DNA of 64,000 nt from Weissella confusa (GTDB lineage: Bacteria; Bacillota; Bacilli; Lactobacillales; Lactobacillaceae): assembly GCA_016466735.1 (NCBI GenBank), contig JAAOED010000003.1, forward strand, positions 80,707-144,706, read 5' to 3'. Below the pieces are notes generated by a model. It saw only the letters and a program-made list of their open reading frames with translations, was not told the DNA's origin and ran no database searches. Position numbers and translations under genes: made by a program. Below are positions 48,896-59,370 of the stretch, piece by piece; the stretch's first letter is position 1; each line of letters opens with the position of its first letter.

Positions 48896-49100
48896 TATTC
48901 GCCTCTTCCTCCTTTTTTTCCGCCTTTAATCGCAACGTTACCGTCAACCATGACATCACAACTGTCATTAAGACGAACAGGAGCAAGAATACTGGGATCG
49001 ACACCCAGAGGGGCCACGCCATTATTTTCGCGACTGCTGCCAGCCCGACAAAAAGTAGCACCGTAATTATGCTTGTGCCAATCTGCAACGCTAATCCCAT
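48888..49100 (-). CDS. Small two-helix membrane protein
   Basis: 70 aa, two membrane helices (about 8-28 and 33-55), then a Lys/Glu tail. Coupled to the CPBP gene by an 8-bp overlap, which suggests a shared function. Confidence 0.6.
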   Translation of the reverse strand: MGLALQIGTSIITVLLFVGLAAVAKIMAWPLWVSIPVFLLLFVLMTVVMSWLTVTLRLKAEKKEEEANND

Positions 49101-49113
49101 TATTTACCTATCC

Positions 49114-49941
49114 TTACAGTACGTATTTTTCAAGAATTTCAGCAATCGCACCCTCGTTGTTCGTCTTTGTCGTCACAACATCAGCGGCTTCCTTGATTGC
49201 TGGAATACCATTCGCAACACTGACACCTAGTCCAACTGCTGTCAGCATCTTCAAATCATTATTGTTGTCACCAGCGGCGATAATTTCATCACGAGCAATA
49301 CCTAGCTTCTCACCCAACAACAACGATGCCGATCCCTTATCAACACCCTTCTTGTTGAATTCAACATAACGTGATGATGAGAAAGTGGCTTCAACTTGGT
49401 CAGCACCAACAGCCGCTAGCACTGCATCACGAATTTGCTCGCGCACAGCCTCATCTGGGTGCTCAAAAATCACCTTCATCACAGGTTGTTCATTCGCCAA
49501 GAATGACAGGTCATCCGTTGCCATCAATTCGTACGGCACACCACGCTCAGCCATGTATTGCTTATCAGTTGGTGAGATGTTGTAAATGAACAATGTATCT
49601 ACCGTGTAAACGTGGACATCGACTGTCTCATTCACCAAGCCAGCCTTGAAAATCTTTTCAGCAAGTGCAAGATCCATGCCACGCGTCAATAAGACTTGAT
49701 TGTCCTTATTTTCAACAATTGCCGCCCCGTTGTAAGAGATAACATATTGTCCGGCTTGGTCGTAAAGTCCCAATGTCTTGAGTAATTCTTGGACTGACTT
49801 GAATGAACGACCCGTGTTGGGCACAAACTTAAATCCAGCCGCCACAGCTTGCTTAATTGCTGCCAAATTGGCTTCATGGACGGTACCATCATCATTCAAC
49901 AACGTCTCATCTAAGTCTGAAACTAACATTTTATATACCAT
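49114..49941 (-). CDS. Cof-type HAD sugar-phosphate phosphatase
   Basis: 275 aa. Motif I SDLDETLLNDDG (residues 8-19), motif III Lys in KKGVDKGSAS (~197) and motif IV GDNNNDLKML (~223). C2B cap domain between. Dephosphorylates small phosphorylated metabolites in the cytoplasm; the substrate cannot be read from the sequence. Confidence 0.88.
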   Translation of the reverse strand: MVYKMLVSDLDETLLNDDGTVHEANLAAIKQAVAAGFKFVPNTGRSFKSVQELLKTLGLYDQAGQYVISYNGAAIVENKDNQVLLTRGMDLALAEKIFKAGLVNETVDVHVYTVDTLFIYNISPTDKQYMAERGVPYELMATDDLSFLANEQPVMKVIFEHPDEAVREQIRDAVLAAVGADQVEATFSSSRYVEFNKKGVDKGSASLLLGEKLGIARDEIIAAGDNNNDLKMLTAVGLGVSVANGIPAIKEAADVVTTKTNNEGAIAEILEKYVL

Positions 49942-50117
49942 TTATATTATCCCCCCGTGTCTTTACCCCCTATTGTAACAAATAAAGGCAACCGCTTATT
50001 GCGAATTCGTGAACAATTATCTGATTTTTACTTTGTTTTTCAAATGCTATTGCTTGCTGTCACATTTCCGAAACAGTTATAATCAAGGTAACAAAAGGAA
50101 TATAGGAGAGTATTCAG

Positions 50118-50513
50118 ATGCGTAATTTTATTAATGAGTTCCGCGACTTTATTATGCGTGGAAACGTTATGGACCTAGCTGTCGCCTTCATCATGGGTGC
50201 CGCTTTCCAAACTGTTGTTAAGTCAGTTGTTGATGATTTGATTATGCCACTTGTTGGTATTGTGACGGGTTCAATCTCATTTTCTGCCATTGTTTGGCAT
50301 GTGGGATCTGCCGACATCAAGATTGGTGCTTTCATCTCAACATTGATTACGTTCTTGTTGACTAGTTTTGCCGTCTTCTTGATTTTGAAGGCTATCCGTA
50401 AGGCACAAGCATTGACGTCTAAGGAAGTTGAAGAAGAGGAAGAAGCAACCATCGAAACGGAGCTTGGTGTTTTGCAAGAAATCCGTGATGCTTTGGCCGC
50501 AAAGAAGGACTAA
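50118..50513 (+). CDS. mscL: Large-conductance mechanosensitive channel MscL
   Basis: 131 aa. N-terminal amphipathic helix (FINEFRDFIMRGNVMDLAVAF region), TM1 with MGAAFQTVVKSVVDDLIMP, TM2 near 75-95 and an acidic cytoplasmic helix. Opens under membrane tension during osmotic downshock. Own promoter and terminator. Confidence 0.95.
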   Translation: MRNFINEFRDFIMRGNVMDLAVAFIMGAAFQTVVKSVVDDLIMPLVGIVTGSISFSAIVWHVGSADIKIGAFISTLITFLLTSFAVFLILKAIRKAQALTSKEVEEEEEATIETELGVLQEIRDALAAKKD

Positions 50514-50565
50514 ATCCGAACGATATCTTCGACACAAAATAGACATATTTTGTTCACTTTCCAAG

Positions 50566-50612
50566 GAATGCCTAAGTGGTGGGATTCGTCCCGCCTTGGC
50601 ATTCTTTTTTTA
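50566..50612 (+). terminator. Terminator of mscL
   Basis: GAATGCC/GGCATTC with an inner GGTGGGA/TCCCGCC helix, then TTTTTTTATTT. Confidence 0.88.
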
Positions 50613-50730
50613 TTTGTCAAGACGTTGAATTAAATTCATATTTTGGCTAAGATAGTTATCAGTTATTCAACGCAGCTTATGCTGTAGTTGACGATTCTTG
50701 AAACAAAATTCTGAAGGAAGAAGGACTACC

Positions 50731-51375
50731 ATGGTGATTATCACGGCAGGTATGATTGGTGTTGGTAAGACGACATTGACTGATTTGATTGCAAAGCATT
50801 TGGGGACGCAAGCATTCTTCGAGCCAGTTGGCGAAAACCCGGTTTTGCCCCTATACTACGCTGATCCAAAGCAATACGGTTTCCTATTGCAAATTTACTT
50901 CTTGAACAAGCGATTTGCGATGATTAAGAAGGCCTTGACCGACGACAACAATGTCCTTGATCGTTCAATTTATGAAGACGCCCTCTTCACACAAGAGAAC
51001 CACCGCGAAGGTAACATTTCAGACGCCGAACTTGATGTTTACATGACGTTGTTGAACAACATGATGGCTGAAATTCAAACGATGCAAAAGGGGCGCCCTG
51101 ACTTGATGGTTTTCGCCGATGCTGACTTTGACACGATTTTGTACCGTATTAAGAAGCGTGGTCGTGACTACGAGCAATTCGAAGACAACGACGAATTGCG
51201 TAGCTACTACTTCAAGATGTGGAGCGCATACCAAAAGTGGTATGAAGAATATGACGCTTCACCAAAGATTAAGATCGACTTGCAACAATTTGACCTTGAG
51301 GACGAGGCCAACCGTCAAGCAGTCCTAGCGACGATTGACGCCCGTTTGGCTGAACTTGATGCAACTGTTAAGTAA
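50731..51375 (+). CDS. Deoxynucleoside kinase (dAK/dGK type)
   Basis: 214 aa from the ATG at 50731 (GGAAGAAGGA upstream). P-loop GMIGVGKTTL (residues 7-16), DRSIYEDALF substrate motif (~75) and the lid RIKKRGRDYEQ (~130). Phosphorylates deoxynucleosides for salvage, common in lactic acid bacteria. Single gene with terminator. Confidence 0.9.
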   Translation: MVIITAGMIGVGKTTLTDLIAKHLGTQAFFEPVGENPVLPLYYADPKQYGFLLQIYFLNKRFAMIKKALTDDNNVLDRSIYEDALFTQENHREGNISDAELDVYMTLLNNMMAEIQTMQKGRPDLMVFADADFDTILYRIKKRGRDYEQFEDNDELRSYYFKMWSAYQKWYEEYDASPKIKIDLQQFDLEDEANRQAVLATIDARLAELDATVK

Positions 51376-51382
51376 CGATTGA

Positions 51383-51416
51383 AAAGCCGTTAGCGCTGCG
51401 CTAACGGCTTTTTTGG
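51383..51416 (+). terminator. Terminator of deoxynucleoside kinase
   Basis: AAGCCGTTAGCG/CGCTAACGGCTT followed by TTTT. Confidence 0.9.
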
Positions 51417-51421
51417 TGCAC

Positions 51422-51458
51422 AAAAAAACACAGATGCTTAATACTCATCTGTGTTTTT
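51422..51458 (-). terminator. Terminator of LysM-NlpC/P60 gene
   Basis: AAAAACACAGATG and its complement with T-tracts on the minus-strand side, just after the stop at 51463. Confidence 0.85.
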
Positions 51459-51462
51459 AAAT

Positions 51463-52800
51463 TTAAACGTTATATGAACCAACAAAGGCAGGCATGAATC
51501 CAGCCGTCACGTTTTCAACACGGACGTTATAACCAGGCGCCGGTGCGGCAACATATTGACCATTACCGATATAAATCGCCACGTGCCATGAAGAACCGTG
51601 ATCACCCCAGAACAACAAATCTCCTGGTTGTGCAGTGGCCATGACGTCAGCTGGTGTCTTCACATCAGTCGTTGAAACGTATGCTTCTTCTGATACTGTG
51701 TATGATGGCAGGCTTAGTCCCGCATCATTGAATACCCAAGCCGCCAAACCTGAGCAATCAAATCCGGCCGGTGTCTTTCCACCCCATACGTACGGAATAT
51801 CTTGCCCAGCGTACTTCAACGCGGCGTTAACAATTGCCGTGCGTTGTGATGCCGTCAAACCACCTTGAACCGTTGCTGGCGCGTTCACATAATCAGAAGC
51901 TGGTACTTCTGATGTAACCGACGCTGCTTCTGATGGTGCAGCCGACGTCTCTGAAGTTGCGACAGATGTCGCTGGTGTTTCAACCGGCGCCTCTGAGGCA
52001 ATGACGGGGGCTTCACTTACAACTGATGACTCAACTGGTGCGACTGAGGCTTCTGAAACCGCTGGGGCTTCTGAGGCAACTGACGTTTGAGAAACGACTG
52101 ATGACTCAGCGACAGTCGGCGCTTCTGACGGAGCTACACTAGCAACAGATGGTGCCTCAGATGCAGCAACAGAGGCTGGTGCGGCACTTACAGTACCGGC
52201 TGATGGAATGTAGACAGTTTGCCCAATTTGCAACATTGTCACATCAACATCAGGGTTCAAAGCTTGAATATCTGCTACTGAAACACCATATTGGGCGGCC
52301 AATTGTCCAAGCGTGTCGCCATCCTTAATCGTGTACGTGATTGTATCAGCAGGCTTCTCCGTCGTTGCCTCAGCTTCTGACACAACGGCTTGCTCAGCTG
52401 GTGTCACCGCTGCACTTGTCGCAGCTGAAGACTCGGCTGGCGTGTAAACTGCCGTCGCTGATGATGGTGCTTCAGCCTCCGAATTAGCTAGCAACTCGAC
52501 ATCTCCCACTTTGTCAGTTGCTGGCGCCACCGGTGCCACGTTGGCAACTGCACGCAAAGAAATCTTTGGCGCTGTTGCCAATACCTTGTCACGAACAACA
52601 TCTGACTTCGTCGTCACTTGCTTATCATCATTGTCCACCACTGTTGATGCTTCATGTGTCGTTGCAACATGCTCTGAATCAGTTGCGATGGTCGCTAATT
52701 GATCAACCGCTGCTTGTACCATTGGCACTTGCGTTGTTGCAACAACGCCCAAAGCGCCTGCCACACCAGCAACGATTGCTTTAGTTGATACTTGTCCCAT
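51463..52800 (-). CDS. Secreted LysM - NlpC/P60 peptidoglycan endopeptidase
   Basis: 445 aa. Signal peptide-like N terminus (residues 1-31), a variable region, one LysM (~155-198: YTIKDGDTLGQLAAQYGVS), a long Ala/Ser/Glu/Val-rich linker of SEAP-like repeats (~200-305), and a C-terminal NlpC/P60 domain (~320-445) with catalytic Cys in FDCSG and His in SSWHVAIY. Cuts stem peptides at the cell wall, likely for separation. Linker length is probably variable between strains. Confidence 0.92.
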   Translation of the reverse strand: MGQVSTKAIVAGVAGALGVVATTQVPMVQAAVDQLATIATDSEHVATTHEASTVVDNDDKQVTTKSDVVRDKVLATAPKISLRAVANVAPVAPATDKVGDVELLANSEAEAPSSATAVYTPAESSAATSAAVTPAEQAVVSEAEATTEKPADTITYTIKDGDTLGQLAAQYGVSVADIQALNPDVDVTMLQIGQTVYIPSAGTVSAAPASVAASEAPSVASVAPSEAPTVAESSVVSQTSVASEAPAVSEASVAPVESSVVSEAPVIASEAPVETPATSVATSETSAAPSEAASVTSEVPASDYVNAPATVQGGLTASQRTAIVNAALKYAGQDIPYVWGGKTPAGFDCSGLAAWVFNDAGLSLPSYTVSEEAYVSTTDVKTPADVMATAQPGDLLFWGDHGSSWHVAIYIGNGQYVAAPAPGYNVRVENVTAGFMPAFVGSYNV

Positions 52801-52881
52801 ATGAACTACTCCTCTCAGGATTTATCACAGCAGCTGTTGGTCACGTCTGAGGTCAAGGCCTCCGACATTCCCACTCTGCTT

Positions 52882-52910
52882 TATATACTCTTGTCTACAA
52901 AAAATGTTAA
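52882..52910 (-). promoter_or_regulatory. Promoter of LysM-NlpC/P60 gene
   Basis: Minus-strand TTAACA (52905-52910), 17-bp spacer, TATATA (52882-52887), giving a ~75-nt leader. The rest of 52911-53098 is AT-rich and shows no gene. Confidence 0.7.
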
Positions 52911-53098
52911 GAAAGTTTTAAATAATATCTCGACTACTCTATAATACCCTATTTTCCCATCAAAATGTGGGGAACTTATGTTCGGATGCAAAAATTCACA
53001 CTTTAGCATGTCAAATACAAAATCTATGTTTTAGTAAAATTTAAGATAACCGCCACTGATCAAAATGTGTCACAGGCAAACCCACACTAATACAAATA

Positions 53099-53155
53099 AA
53101 AATGACGATTTGAACATCACCTGTGTCACAGGCAGATTGTCCTAATCGTCATTTT
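53099..53155. terminator. Terminator downstream of glpK
   Basis: AAATGACGATT/AATCGTCATTT with an inner CCTGTG/CACAGG hairpin; A/T-tracts on both sides. GTGTCACAGGCA is repeated at 53067-53079. Confidence 0.7.
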
Positions 53156-53236
53156 CATTATTTCATTTGTATTGCAACGCATATATACTTTGAAATTATT
53201 TATTTACAAACTTATCAAGTTTACGTTGCATTTAGT

Positions 53237-54742
53237 TTAGTCCAAAGGGAACATACGTGCGGCTTTGACTGCTCGTTGCCATCCCGCGTAAGCGGTCACC
53301 ATTTCAGTTTGGCGTTCTGTAAGCGGTTCTTTCATCTCGGTTGCTGCTTGTTCTGGTAGTGCATCCATTGATTCCCAGTAACCAACGCCCAAGCCCGCAA
53401 GATATGCAGCACCAAGGGCCGTCGTTTCAAGCTGCTTTGGACGACGAACCGGTACGTTAATCAAATCTGCTTGGAATTGTTGTAGGTAGTTATTTGCTGC
53501 TGCCCCACCATCAATTACCAAACTACCGACGGTCAAACCAGTATCAGTTTGCATAGCATCTAGCACATCACGCGTTTGGTAGGCCAATGACTCCAGCGTC
53601 GCACGAACAACATCTCCCTTTGTCGTTGCACGCGTCAAACCAAACATCGCGCCACGGACGTTTTGGTCCCAATACGGCGCACCTAGGCCACTGAAAGCTG
53701 GCACAAGGTAAATTGGTTCAGGATGTTGTTCGCGGGCTACCTCGGCCAAGTCAGCCGTCTCCTTGGCGCTCTTAATCAATTCCAAGCCATCGCGAAGCCA
53801 TTGAATAGCGGCCCCAGCAATAAAGACCGATCCTTCCAAGGCGTACGTTACCTTACCATCCAATCCATACCCAATCGTCGTCAACAAGCCATTCTTTGAT
53901 GTCGCAATATCATCCCCAGTATTCATCACAATGAATGAACCCGTCCCAAAAGTATTCTTAACATCACCTGCTCCAAACGCCTTGTGTCCAAATAAAGCGG
54001 CCTGTTGGTCACCGGCAATTCCAGCAACTGGTACTTGAATACCAAAGAAAGCATAATCTGCCGTGTATCCGAATACACCAGATGAATCCTTGACGTCAGG
54101 CAACATACTTGCCGGAATATTGAACTTGTCCAACAAGTCTTGATCCCATGACAACGTATGAATGTTGAATAACATTGTACGTGAAGCGTTTGAGTAATCC
54201 GTTGCGTGGACCGCACCATTCGTCAACTTATACAATAGCCAGCTATCAATCGTACCAAATAACAATTCGCCACGTTCTGCACGCTCACGAGCACCTGGTA
54301 CATTATCAAGCAACCACATAATCTTCGTTGCAGAGAAGTACGCATCAATCCAAAGACCAGTCTTCTCATAGACCCAGTCTGTCAAACCATCCGCCTTAAG
54401 TTGTTCAGCAATCGCGTCACTCTGCTTTGACTGCCAAACAACAGCTGGTGCAATTGGCTCACCAGTCAAACGGTCCCAAATCACCGTTGTTTCACGTTGA
54501 TTCGTCACACCAATTCCAGCAACCTTATAAGGCGGAATGTTAGCCTTAATGACAACTTCGGCCATTACTTGACGAGCGTCATCCCAGATAGTCATTGCAT
54601 CATGTTCGACCCAACCTGGTTGCTTAAAGATTTGTGGCAACTCTTTTTGTGCCGTTGCAATGGCCGTACCTGTTTCGTCAAACAAAATGGCACGCGTACT
54701 TGTGGTCCCTTGATCAAGGGCCATGATAAATTGATCAGCCAT
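53237..54742 (-). CDS. glpK: Glycerol kinase
   Basis: 501 aa. N-terminal ALDQGTTSTRAILFD phosphate loop, the substrate WQSKQSD and GTIDSWLLYKLT segments, C-terminal GGAAANN adenosine motif. Phosphorylates glycerol to glycerol 3-phosphate with ATP. A His equivalent to the HPr-phosphorylated residue near ~232 is seen in LFGHKAFG, so PTS control is likely. GlpO and GlpF are not in the window. Confidence 0.95.
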   Translation of the reverse strand: MADQFIMALDQGTTSTRAILFDETGTAIATAQKELPQIFKQPGWVEHDAMTIWDDARQVMAEVVIKANIPPYKVAGIGVTNQRETTVIWDRLTGEPIAPAVVWQSKQSDAIAEQLKADGLTDWVYEKTGLWIDAYFSATKIMWLLDNVPGARERAERGELLFGTIDSWLLYKLTNGAVHATDYSNASRTMLFNIHTLSWDQDLLDKFNIPASMLPDVKDSSGVFGYTADYAFFGIQVPVAGIAGDQQAALFGHKAFGAGDVKNTFGTGSFIVMNTGDDIATSKNGLLTTIGYGLDGKVTYALEGSVFIAGAAIQWLRDGLELIKSAKETADLAEVAREQHPEPIYLVPAFSGLGAPYWDQNVRGAMFGLTRATTKGDVVRATLESLAYQTRDVLDAMQTDTGLTVGSLVIDGGAAANNYLQQFQADLINVPVRRPKQLETTALGAAYLAGLGVGYWESMDALPEQAATEMKEPLTERQTEMVTAYAGWQRAVKAARMFPLD

Positions 54743-54792
54743 AAAAGCTCCTAATAATTCGTTTATTACTTACGCATCCCCGCTGCGTAAAA

Positions 54793-54828
54793 AAAGAGAG
54801 ATGGTTTTTAAAACCACCTCTCTTATTG
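54793..54828. terminator. Bidirectional terminator between tautomerase and glpK
   Basis: AAGAGAG.TGGTTTT/AAAACCA.CTCTCTT with T-runs on both strands; ends the tautomerase transcript on the minus strand. Confidence 0.88.
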
Positions 54829-54835
54829 TACGCAA

Positions 54836-55021
54836 TTACTTTTCAGAACGCAAAGTACCGCCGTCCATGAAACGGTCAGCGCGCATTTCGTTAACGATCA
54901 CCTTAATGGCCTCACGTGGTGCCCCAGTGTTCTTTTCGACAGCTGCTGTGATGTCGGCCATCATAGCCTTCAATTGTTCGTCTGAACGACCTTCAACCAA
55001 TTCTACGTGTACAAATGGCAT
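54836..55021 (-). CDS. 4-oxalocrotonate tautomerase-like protein
   Basis: 61 aa with Pro right after Met as catalytic base, then the typical V.L.EGRSDEQ and IVNEM pattern. Small tautomerase of unknown natural substrate. Confidence 0.9.
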   Translation of the reverse strand: MPFVHVELVEGRSDEQLKAMMADITAAVEKNTGAPREAIKVIVNEMRADRFMDGGTLRSEK

Positions 55022-55041
55022 TATTATGTCCTCTTTCTTTT

Positions 55042-55998
55042 CTACTTATTCATTAGCTTATCAGCCTCAGCATCCAAATTCAATGCCTCGGTAATTTGTG
55101 CTTGTGCCGCTAGTCGCTCACGGCGAATTTGACTTTGCAAATCCTCGTTCCAGAAGTTGTTTGAAACATTGACGGTATTAACAATATTGATAAAGGCATC
55201 TGGATCAACCGACTTCGTTAAACGCTCCATCTCAGTTAATTCATAACGTGACAAAACCATCATCAACGTTGTGTTTGGTTCACGTGTGTAAGCCCCCACT
55301 GAAGGCAAAATCGTAATACCACGAATCAAATCTTCTTGTAGCGCTTTGACCACTTCATCAGAACGCTTCGTGACAATGAATGCCGTCAACTTTTGGTGAC
55401 GTGTGTGAATTGAATCAACCGCAACCGACGTCGCATAGATACCAATAATCGTGTACATCGCGTTTTGCCAGCCAATAAATGAACCCGCGATGACAACAAC
55501 AAACCCGTTAATAAACAGGTTGATGAACCCAATTGACTTTCCTGTCGTCTTTTGAACAATCATCGCCACAATATCCATACCACCGGTTGAGAATCCCAAC
55601 TTAAATGTGATACCGATTGCCACCCCTAGTAGCAGCCCCCCAAACAAACCAGCCAAAATCGGCTCATGTGCAACCAGCGTTTGCTTTGGCAACATAATTT
55701 GCATGAACGACGCAAAGAAGTTATTCAAAAATGATAGAATCGTAAATTCTCGTCCAGCGTAAATCCAACCAGCAATGGCTAACGGGATATTAACGGCCAT
55801 GATAATGGCTCCAACTTCAACGTGGATACCAAATACTGCTTTGAAGAACAAACTCAGCAGCTGTGCAACTCCGTTAAATCCGCCGGAGAAGATATTATTT
55901 GGGATAAAGAAATTATTCATCGAAATAGCAACCAAAACTGATGCTGTTACGAAGACAATTGCCTTTAGTCCATACTCACGTACACGTGCAATGTTCAC
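55042..55998 (-). CDS. YitT-family membrane protein (DUF2179 C-terminal domain)
   Basis: 318 aa, GTG start with GGAGG 9 nt upstream. Five or six membrane helices in residues 10-200 with the [10 protein letters not shown] and [14 protein letters not shown] motifs, then a cytoplasmic DUF2179 domain ([22 protein letters not shown], ~205-285). Function in the family is poorly known. Confidence 0.88.
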   Translation of the reverse strand: MNIARVREYGLKAIVFVTASVLVAISMNNFFIPNNIFSGGFNGVAQLLSLFFKAVFGIHVEVGAIIMAVNIPLAIAGWIYAGREFTILSFLNNFFASFMQIMLPKQTLVAHEPILAGLFGGLLLGVAIGITFKLGFSTGGMDIVAMIVQKTTGKSIGFINLFINGFVVVIAGSFIGWQNAMYTIIGIYATSVAVDSIHTRHQKLTAFIVTKRSDEVVKALQEDLIRGITILPSVGAYTREPNTTLMMVLSRYELTEMERLTKSVDPDAFINIVNTVNVSNNFWNEDLQSQIRRERLAAQAQITEALNLDAEADKLMNK

Positions 55999-56112
55999 AA
56001 GTGCCGCCTCCTTACGTCGTTTTTTAATCGTCCCTATATTATCACACAGTTTTCACGGTTAGACCACAGTAGATGTCAGGTTTGACAACATATTGAAACA
56101 CTTCAAAATCGC

Positions 56113-56144
56113 AAAAACGGAACCTTGCATCTGCAAGATTCCGT
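56113..56144 (-). terminator. Terminator of dicarboxylate symporter
   Basis: ACGGAA.CTTGCA/TGCAAG.TTCCGT hairpin, then TTTTTGC on the minus strand, 9 bp after the stop. Confidence 0.78.
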
Positions 56145-56152
56145 CATCACTT

Positions 56153-57439
56153 TTAGTCATTCATTGCTGCGACATAGCGCAAGCTCTTTTCTTCATCAAA
56201 ATCCTTTTCTGACTTTGAAATAACGATTGATGCAGCTGAGTTACCAACAACGTTAACCACTGTACGACCCATGTCGACCAAACGATCAATACCGGCTATA
56301 AAGGCCAAACCTTGTACTGGCACCCCAATCGTTGAAACAGTTGCCAACAACACCACGAATGATGCTCCTGGCACACCTGCCATTCCCTTTGAGGTAATCA
56401 TCAACACGACCAATAATGTCAATTGGTGTTGAATAGACAAGTGAATACCATATGCTTGGGCCATAAACAATGCACCCAACGCTTGGTAGATGGCTGATCC
56501 ATCCAAGTTAAACGTATAGCCAGTTGGCACAACGAATGAGACAACACCTTGGCTAACCCCAAACTTCTCCATCTTTGACACGATACGTGGCAAAGTGGCT
56601 TCTGAAGATGCCGTTGTAAAGGCCAAAATAATTTCTTCCTTCAACACCTTGATCAATGTCCAAATGTTGACACCGAAGAAGTGCAAAACACCACCCAAAA
56701 CAACCAAAATGAAGAAAATCATCGTGATGTAGGCGATGAAGATAAAGAACCCGAGTGACCCCAATGAGCTAACACCCATTTGGGCAACCGTTGCCCCAAT
56801 CAAGGCACCAACACCAATTGGCGCAACTTGCATGACCCAGTTTGTCACCTTAAACATCACCTCGGCAACAGCATCCAAGAAATCAATAATAATTTGACCC
56901 TTAGGACCGATGGCCGCCGTACCCAGACCAAAGAATACAGCGAAGAAGATAACTTGCAACATCTTGTCTTCAGCCAGTGAGCCAAAGAAGTTCGTTGGAA
57001 TAATGTCCATCAACGTCGCCCAAACACCGTGTTCTCCAGCTTCCTTAGCGGAACTCAAGTATGAACTGATGTTTGATGCTTGCAAATTGTGGATATCAAC
57101 ATGGGCACCTGGTTGGAAAATATTTCCAGCCAGCAAACCAATGACAATTGCCAACGTTGACAATACTTCGAAGTAGATAATTGTCTTACCACCAATACGA
57201 CCTAGCTTGTGCATATCACCCATCTTGGCAATACCAGCTGTCAAACTAGACAAAACAATTGGCAACACAATCATTTGAATCAATCCAATAAACATTGATC
57301 CGATGTTTTGCATGGCCGTAATCGCCGTCTTATTTTGGTAGAAAATAACGCCCAAAATAATTCCGACAACCAGCCCTAACAAAATGCGCCAGCCAAGCCC
57401 AATGCTTCGCTTTTGCTTCTTTGTTTTTTGCTCGCTCAT
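56153..57439 (-). CDS. Dicarboxylate/glutamate:cation symporter (DAACS family)
   Basis: 428 aa from the ATG at 57439. Eight membrane helices plus re-entrant loops: serine-rich TTASSEATLPR loop (~280), GYTFNLDGSAIY (~318) and GVPGASFVVL (~365) substrate/cation motifs. Takes up glutamate, aspartate or C4-dicarboxylates with Na+ or H+. Single gene. Confidence 0.88.
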   Translation of the reverse strand: MSEQKTKKQKRSIGLGWRILLGLVVGIILGVIFYQNKTAITAMQNIGSMFIGLIQMIVLPIVLSSLTAGIAKMGDMHKLGRIGGKTIIYFEVLSTLAIVIGLLAGNIFQPGAHVDIHNLQASNISSYLSSAKEAGEHGVWATLMDIIPTNFFGSLAEDKMLQVIFFAVFFGLGTAAIGPKGQIIIDFLDAVAEVMFKVTNWVMQVAPIGVGALIGATVAQMGVSSLGSLGFFIFIAYITMIFFILVVLGGVLHFFGVNIWTLIKVLKEEIILAFTTASSEATLPRIVSKMEKFGVSQGVVSFVVPTGYTFNLDGSAIYQALGALFMAQAYGIHLSIQHQLTLLVVLMITSKGMAGVPGASFVVLLATVSTIGVPVQGLAFIAGIDRLVDMGRTVVNVVGNSAASIVISKSEKDFDEEKSLRYVAAMND

Positions 57440-57585
57440 TATATGAAAACCCAATCCTTATAGAAAATATCACTCGTTATAGTTTACACTATTTCACGCC
57501 TTTTTCATAACAAATTATGAAATTAACCCTAATAAAATTATATTTTTATCATTAAACGTTTTACTAATTAAATATCCATAAGCGC

Positions 57586-57620
57586 AACAAAAAAAGCTGA
57601 TTCCAAACGGAATCAGCTTT
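57586..57620 (-). terminator. Terminator of rplS
   Basis: AAAGCTGATTCC/GGAATCAGCTTT followed by TTTTTTTG on the minus strand. Confidence 0.92.
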
Positions 57621-57645
57621 CTTATTGCTTAATGACGTAATGTCA

Positions 57646-58002
57646 TTAGGCACGGCGTGCTTCGCGGATACGAGCAGCCTTACCGTGCAATGCACGCAAG
57701 TAGTACAACTTAGCGCGACGTACACGACCGTGACGAGTCACTTCGATCTTGTCAACACGTGGTGAGTGCAATGGGAACGTACGCTCCACACCAACACCGT
57801 TAGAAATCTTACGAACAGTGTACGTAGCTTGGATGCCAGTACCCTTACGCTTGATAACAACACCTTCGAACATTTGCACACGCTCACGTGAACCTTCAAC
57901 GATTCGAGCGTGGACACGAACTGAATCACCGGCACGGAACTCAGGAATGTCCGTACGCAATTGATCAGCAACCAACTTTTCTAGCAAAGCGTTTTGACGC
58001 AT
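57646..58002 (-). CDS. rplS: Ribosomal protein L19
   Basis: 118 aa from the ATG at 58002 (GGAG 9 nt upstream). Typical [22 protein letters not shown] opening and [15 protein letters not shown] end. Large-subunit protein at the 30S interface. Separated from trmD by a hairpin that can terminate or regulate. Confidence 0.97.
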   Translation of the reverse strand: MRQNALLEKLVADQLRTDIPEFRAGDSVRVHARIVEGSRERVQMFEGVVIKRKGTGIQATYTVRKISNGVGVERTFPLHSPRVDKIEVTRHGRVRRAKLYYLRALHGKAARIREARRA

Positions 58003-58070
58003 AATCAAATCTCCTAGTCGACAATCATTTCACCACCTGGCCAGCGGATTATCGGGTTTATTTTTTGGTG

Positions 58071-58107
58071 AATAAAACACCATAGATAATAATATCATCT
58101 CTGGTGT
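58071..58107 (-). terminator. Hairpin between trmD and rplS (terminator or L19 leader element)
   Basis: ACACCA.AGAT/ATCT.TGGTGT followed by TTTTATT on the minus strand. Its place upstream of rplS allows attenuation by L19; this is inference. Confidence 0.65.
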
Positions 58108-58126
58108 CCTTTAACAAGTCTTAATC

Positions 58127-58864
58127 CTACTTATTCGCTTCTTCGTCCTTTACTTCGTTGAGCAATTGGCGCTCTTCCTTCGTAAAGTCGTAATTTTCAA
58201 GCAAATCTAGGCGACGAAGGTACGTGCGGCGCAAGGCCTCCTTCTTCTTCCACTTTGCAATATTAGCGTGGTGACCTGACATCAACACATCAGGCACCTT
58301 CATGCCACGGAAATCGGCAGGACGTGTGTATTGCGGATACTCAAGCAAGCCAGTTGAGAATGAATCATCAACGGCTGACATTTGATCACCCAACGCTTCA
58401 TCCAACAAGCGAACTGTCGCATCGATGACCACCATCGCACCAAGTTCACCACCGGTTAACACAAAGTCACCAAGTGAAATTTCGTCAGTCACCAAATCAC
58501 GAATACGTTCATCGTACCCTTCGTAGTGACCAGCGATAAAGGTTAAATGGTCTTCCTTAGCAAGTTCTTCAGCCATTTCTTGGTTGAATGTCTTACCAGC
58601 TGGGTCCATCAAAATAACACGGCCACGTGAACCAGCCTCTGATTCAATGGCATCCATCGCGTCGAAAATAGGCTGTGGCATCAACAACATACCTTGACCA
58701 CCACCATAAATTTCGTCATCAACCTTGTTGTGCTTGTTGTCCGTAAAGTCACGGAAGTCCGTCACTTTGAAGTCCACCAAGCCACGCTCAATCGTCTTAC
58801 CGATAATTGATTCACGCATCGGCGTAAACATATTTGGGAATAAACTTAAAACATCAATGCGCAT
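58127..58864 (-). CDS. trmD: tRNA (guanine37-N1)-methyltransferase
   Basis: 245 aa. SPOUT-fold trefoil-knot motifs: YGGGQGMLL (~55), [10 protein letters not shown] (~112) and [14 protein letters not shown] (~130). Methylates G37 of tRNAs with GNG anticodon flanks. Overlap-like spacing (2 bp) with rimM shows an operon. Confidence 0.97.
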   Translation of the reverse strand: MRIDVLSLFPNMFTPMRESIIGKTIERGLVDFKVTDFRDFTDNKHNKVDDEIYGGGQGMLLMPQPIFDAMDAIESEAGSRGRVILMDPAGKTFNQEMAEELAKEDHLTFIAGHYEGYDERIRDLVTDEISLGDFVLTGGELGAMVVIDATVRLLDEALGDQMSAVDDSFSTGLLEYPQYTRPADFRGMKVPDVLMSGHHANIAKWKKKEALRRTYLRRLDLLENYDFTKEERQLLNEVKDEEANK

Positions 58865-58866
58865 GA

Positions 58867-59370
58867 TTAAATTTCCTCAAGCATGTTGACCTTAGCAACA
58901 CCTGCATCAAGATCAATTTCAGTCACAACGTTTTCAATGTATGGCAAGAAAATATCATCTTGTCCCTTGTCCTTCACGACCCATACGTCGTTGGCTGGCA
59001 ACTCCATGATTTCAGCTACCTTACCAAGCGTCTTACCGGTTGCATTATCCACGACATCCAAACCAACGATTTCGTGGTAGTAGTATTCATCATCTGCCAA
59101 ATCTTGAAGCGCTTCTTCAGGCACCATCAAGTCATGCGTCTTGTATTGCTCAACCAAGTTAATGTTTTGCAAATCCTTGAATGACAACAAGACAAATTGC
59201 TTGTGGTTACGAACCGTTGCAATCTCAACTTCAACTGGTGTCTTGCCATCGATGATTAGCTTGCTACCCTTTTGGAAACGTTCTTCAGGAAAGTCAGTCG
59301 TTGCAATCACACGGACTTCACCACGGATACCGTGTGTATTAACGATTGTTCCTACTTTGTACAAAGCCAT
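58867..59370 (-). CDS. rimM: 16S rRNA processing protein RimM
   Basis: 167 aa from the ATG at 59370 (GAGGA upstream). N-terminal [16 protein letters not shown] and C-terminal PRC-barrel ([12 protein letters not shown], ending YIENVV..ID). Helps 30S head assembly. Followed by trmD. Confidence 0.95.
   Translation of the reverse strand: MALYKVGTIVNTHGIRGEVRVIATTDFPEERFQKGSKLIIDGKTPVEVEIATVRNHKQFVLLSFKDLQNINLVEQYKTHDLMVPEEALQDLADDEYYYHEIVGLDVVDNATGKTLGKVAEIMELPANDVWVVKDKGQDDIFLPYIENVVTEIDLDAGVAKVNMLEEI

Noticed and set aside
52801..52880. c-di-AMP riboswitch before the NlpC/P60 gene
   Set aside because: The leader is only ~75 nt, shorter than ydaO-type switches, and lacks their conserved blocks.
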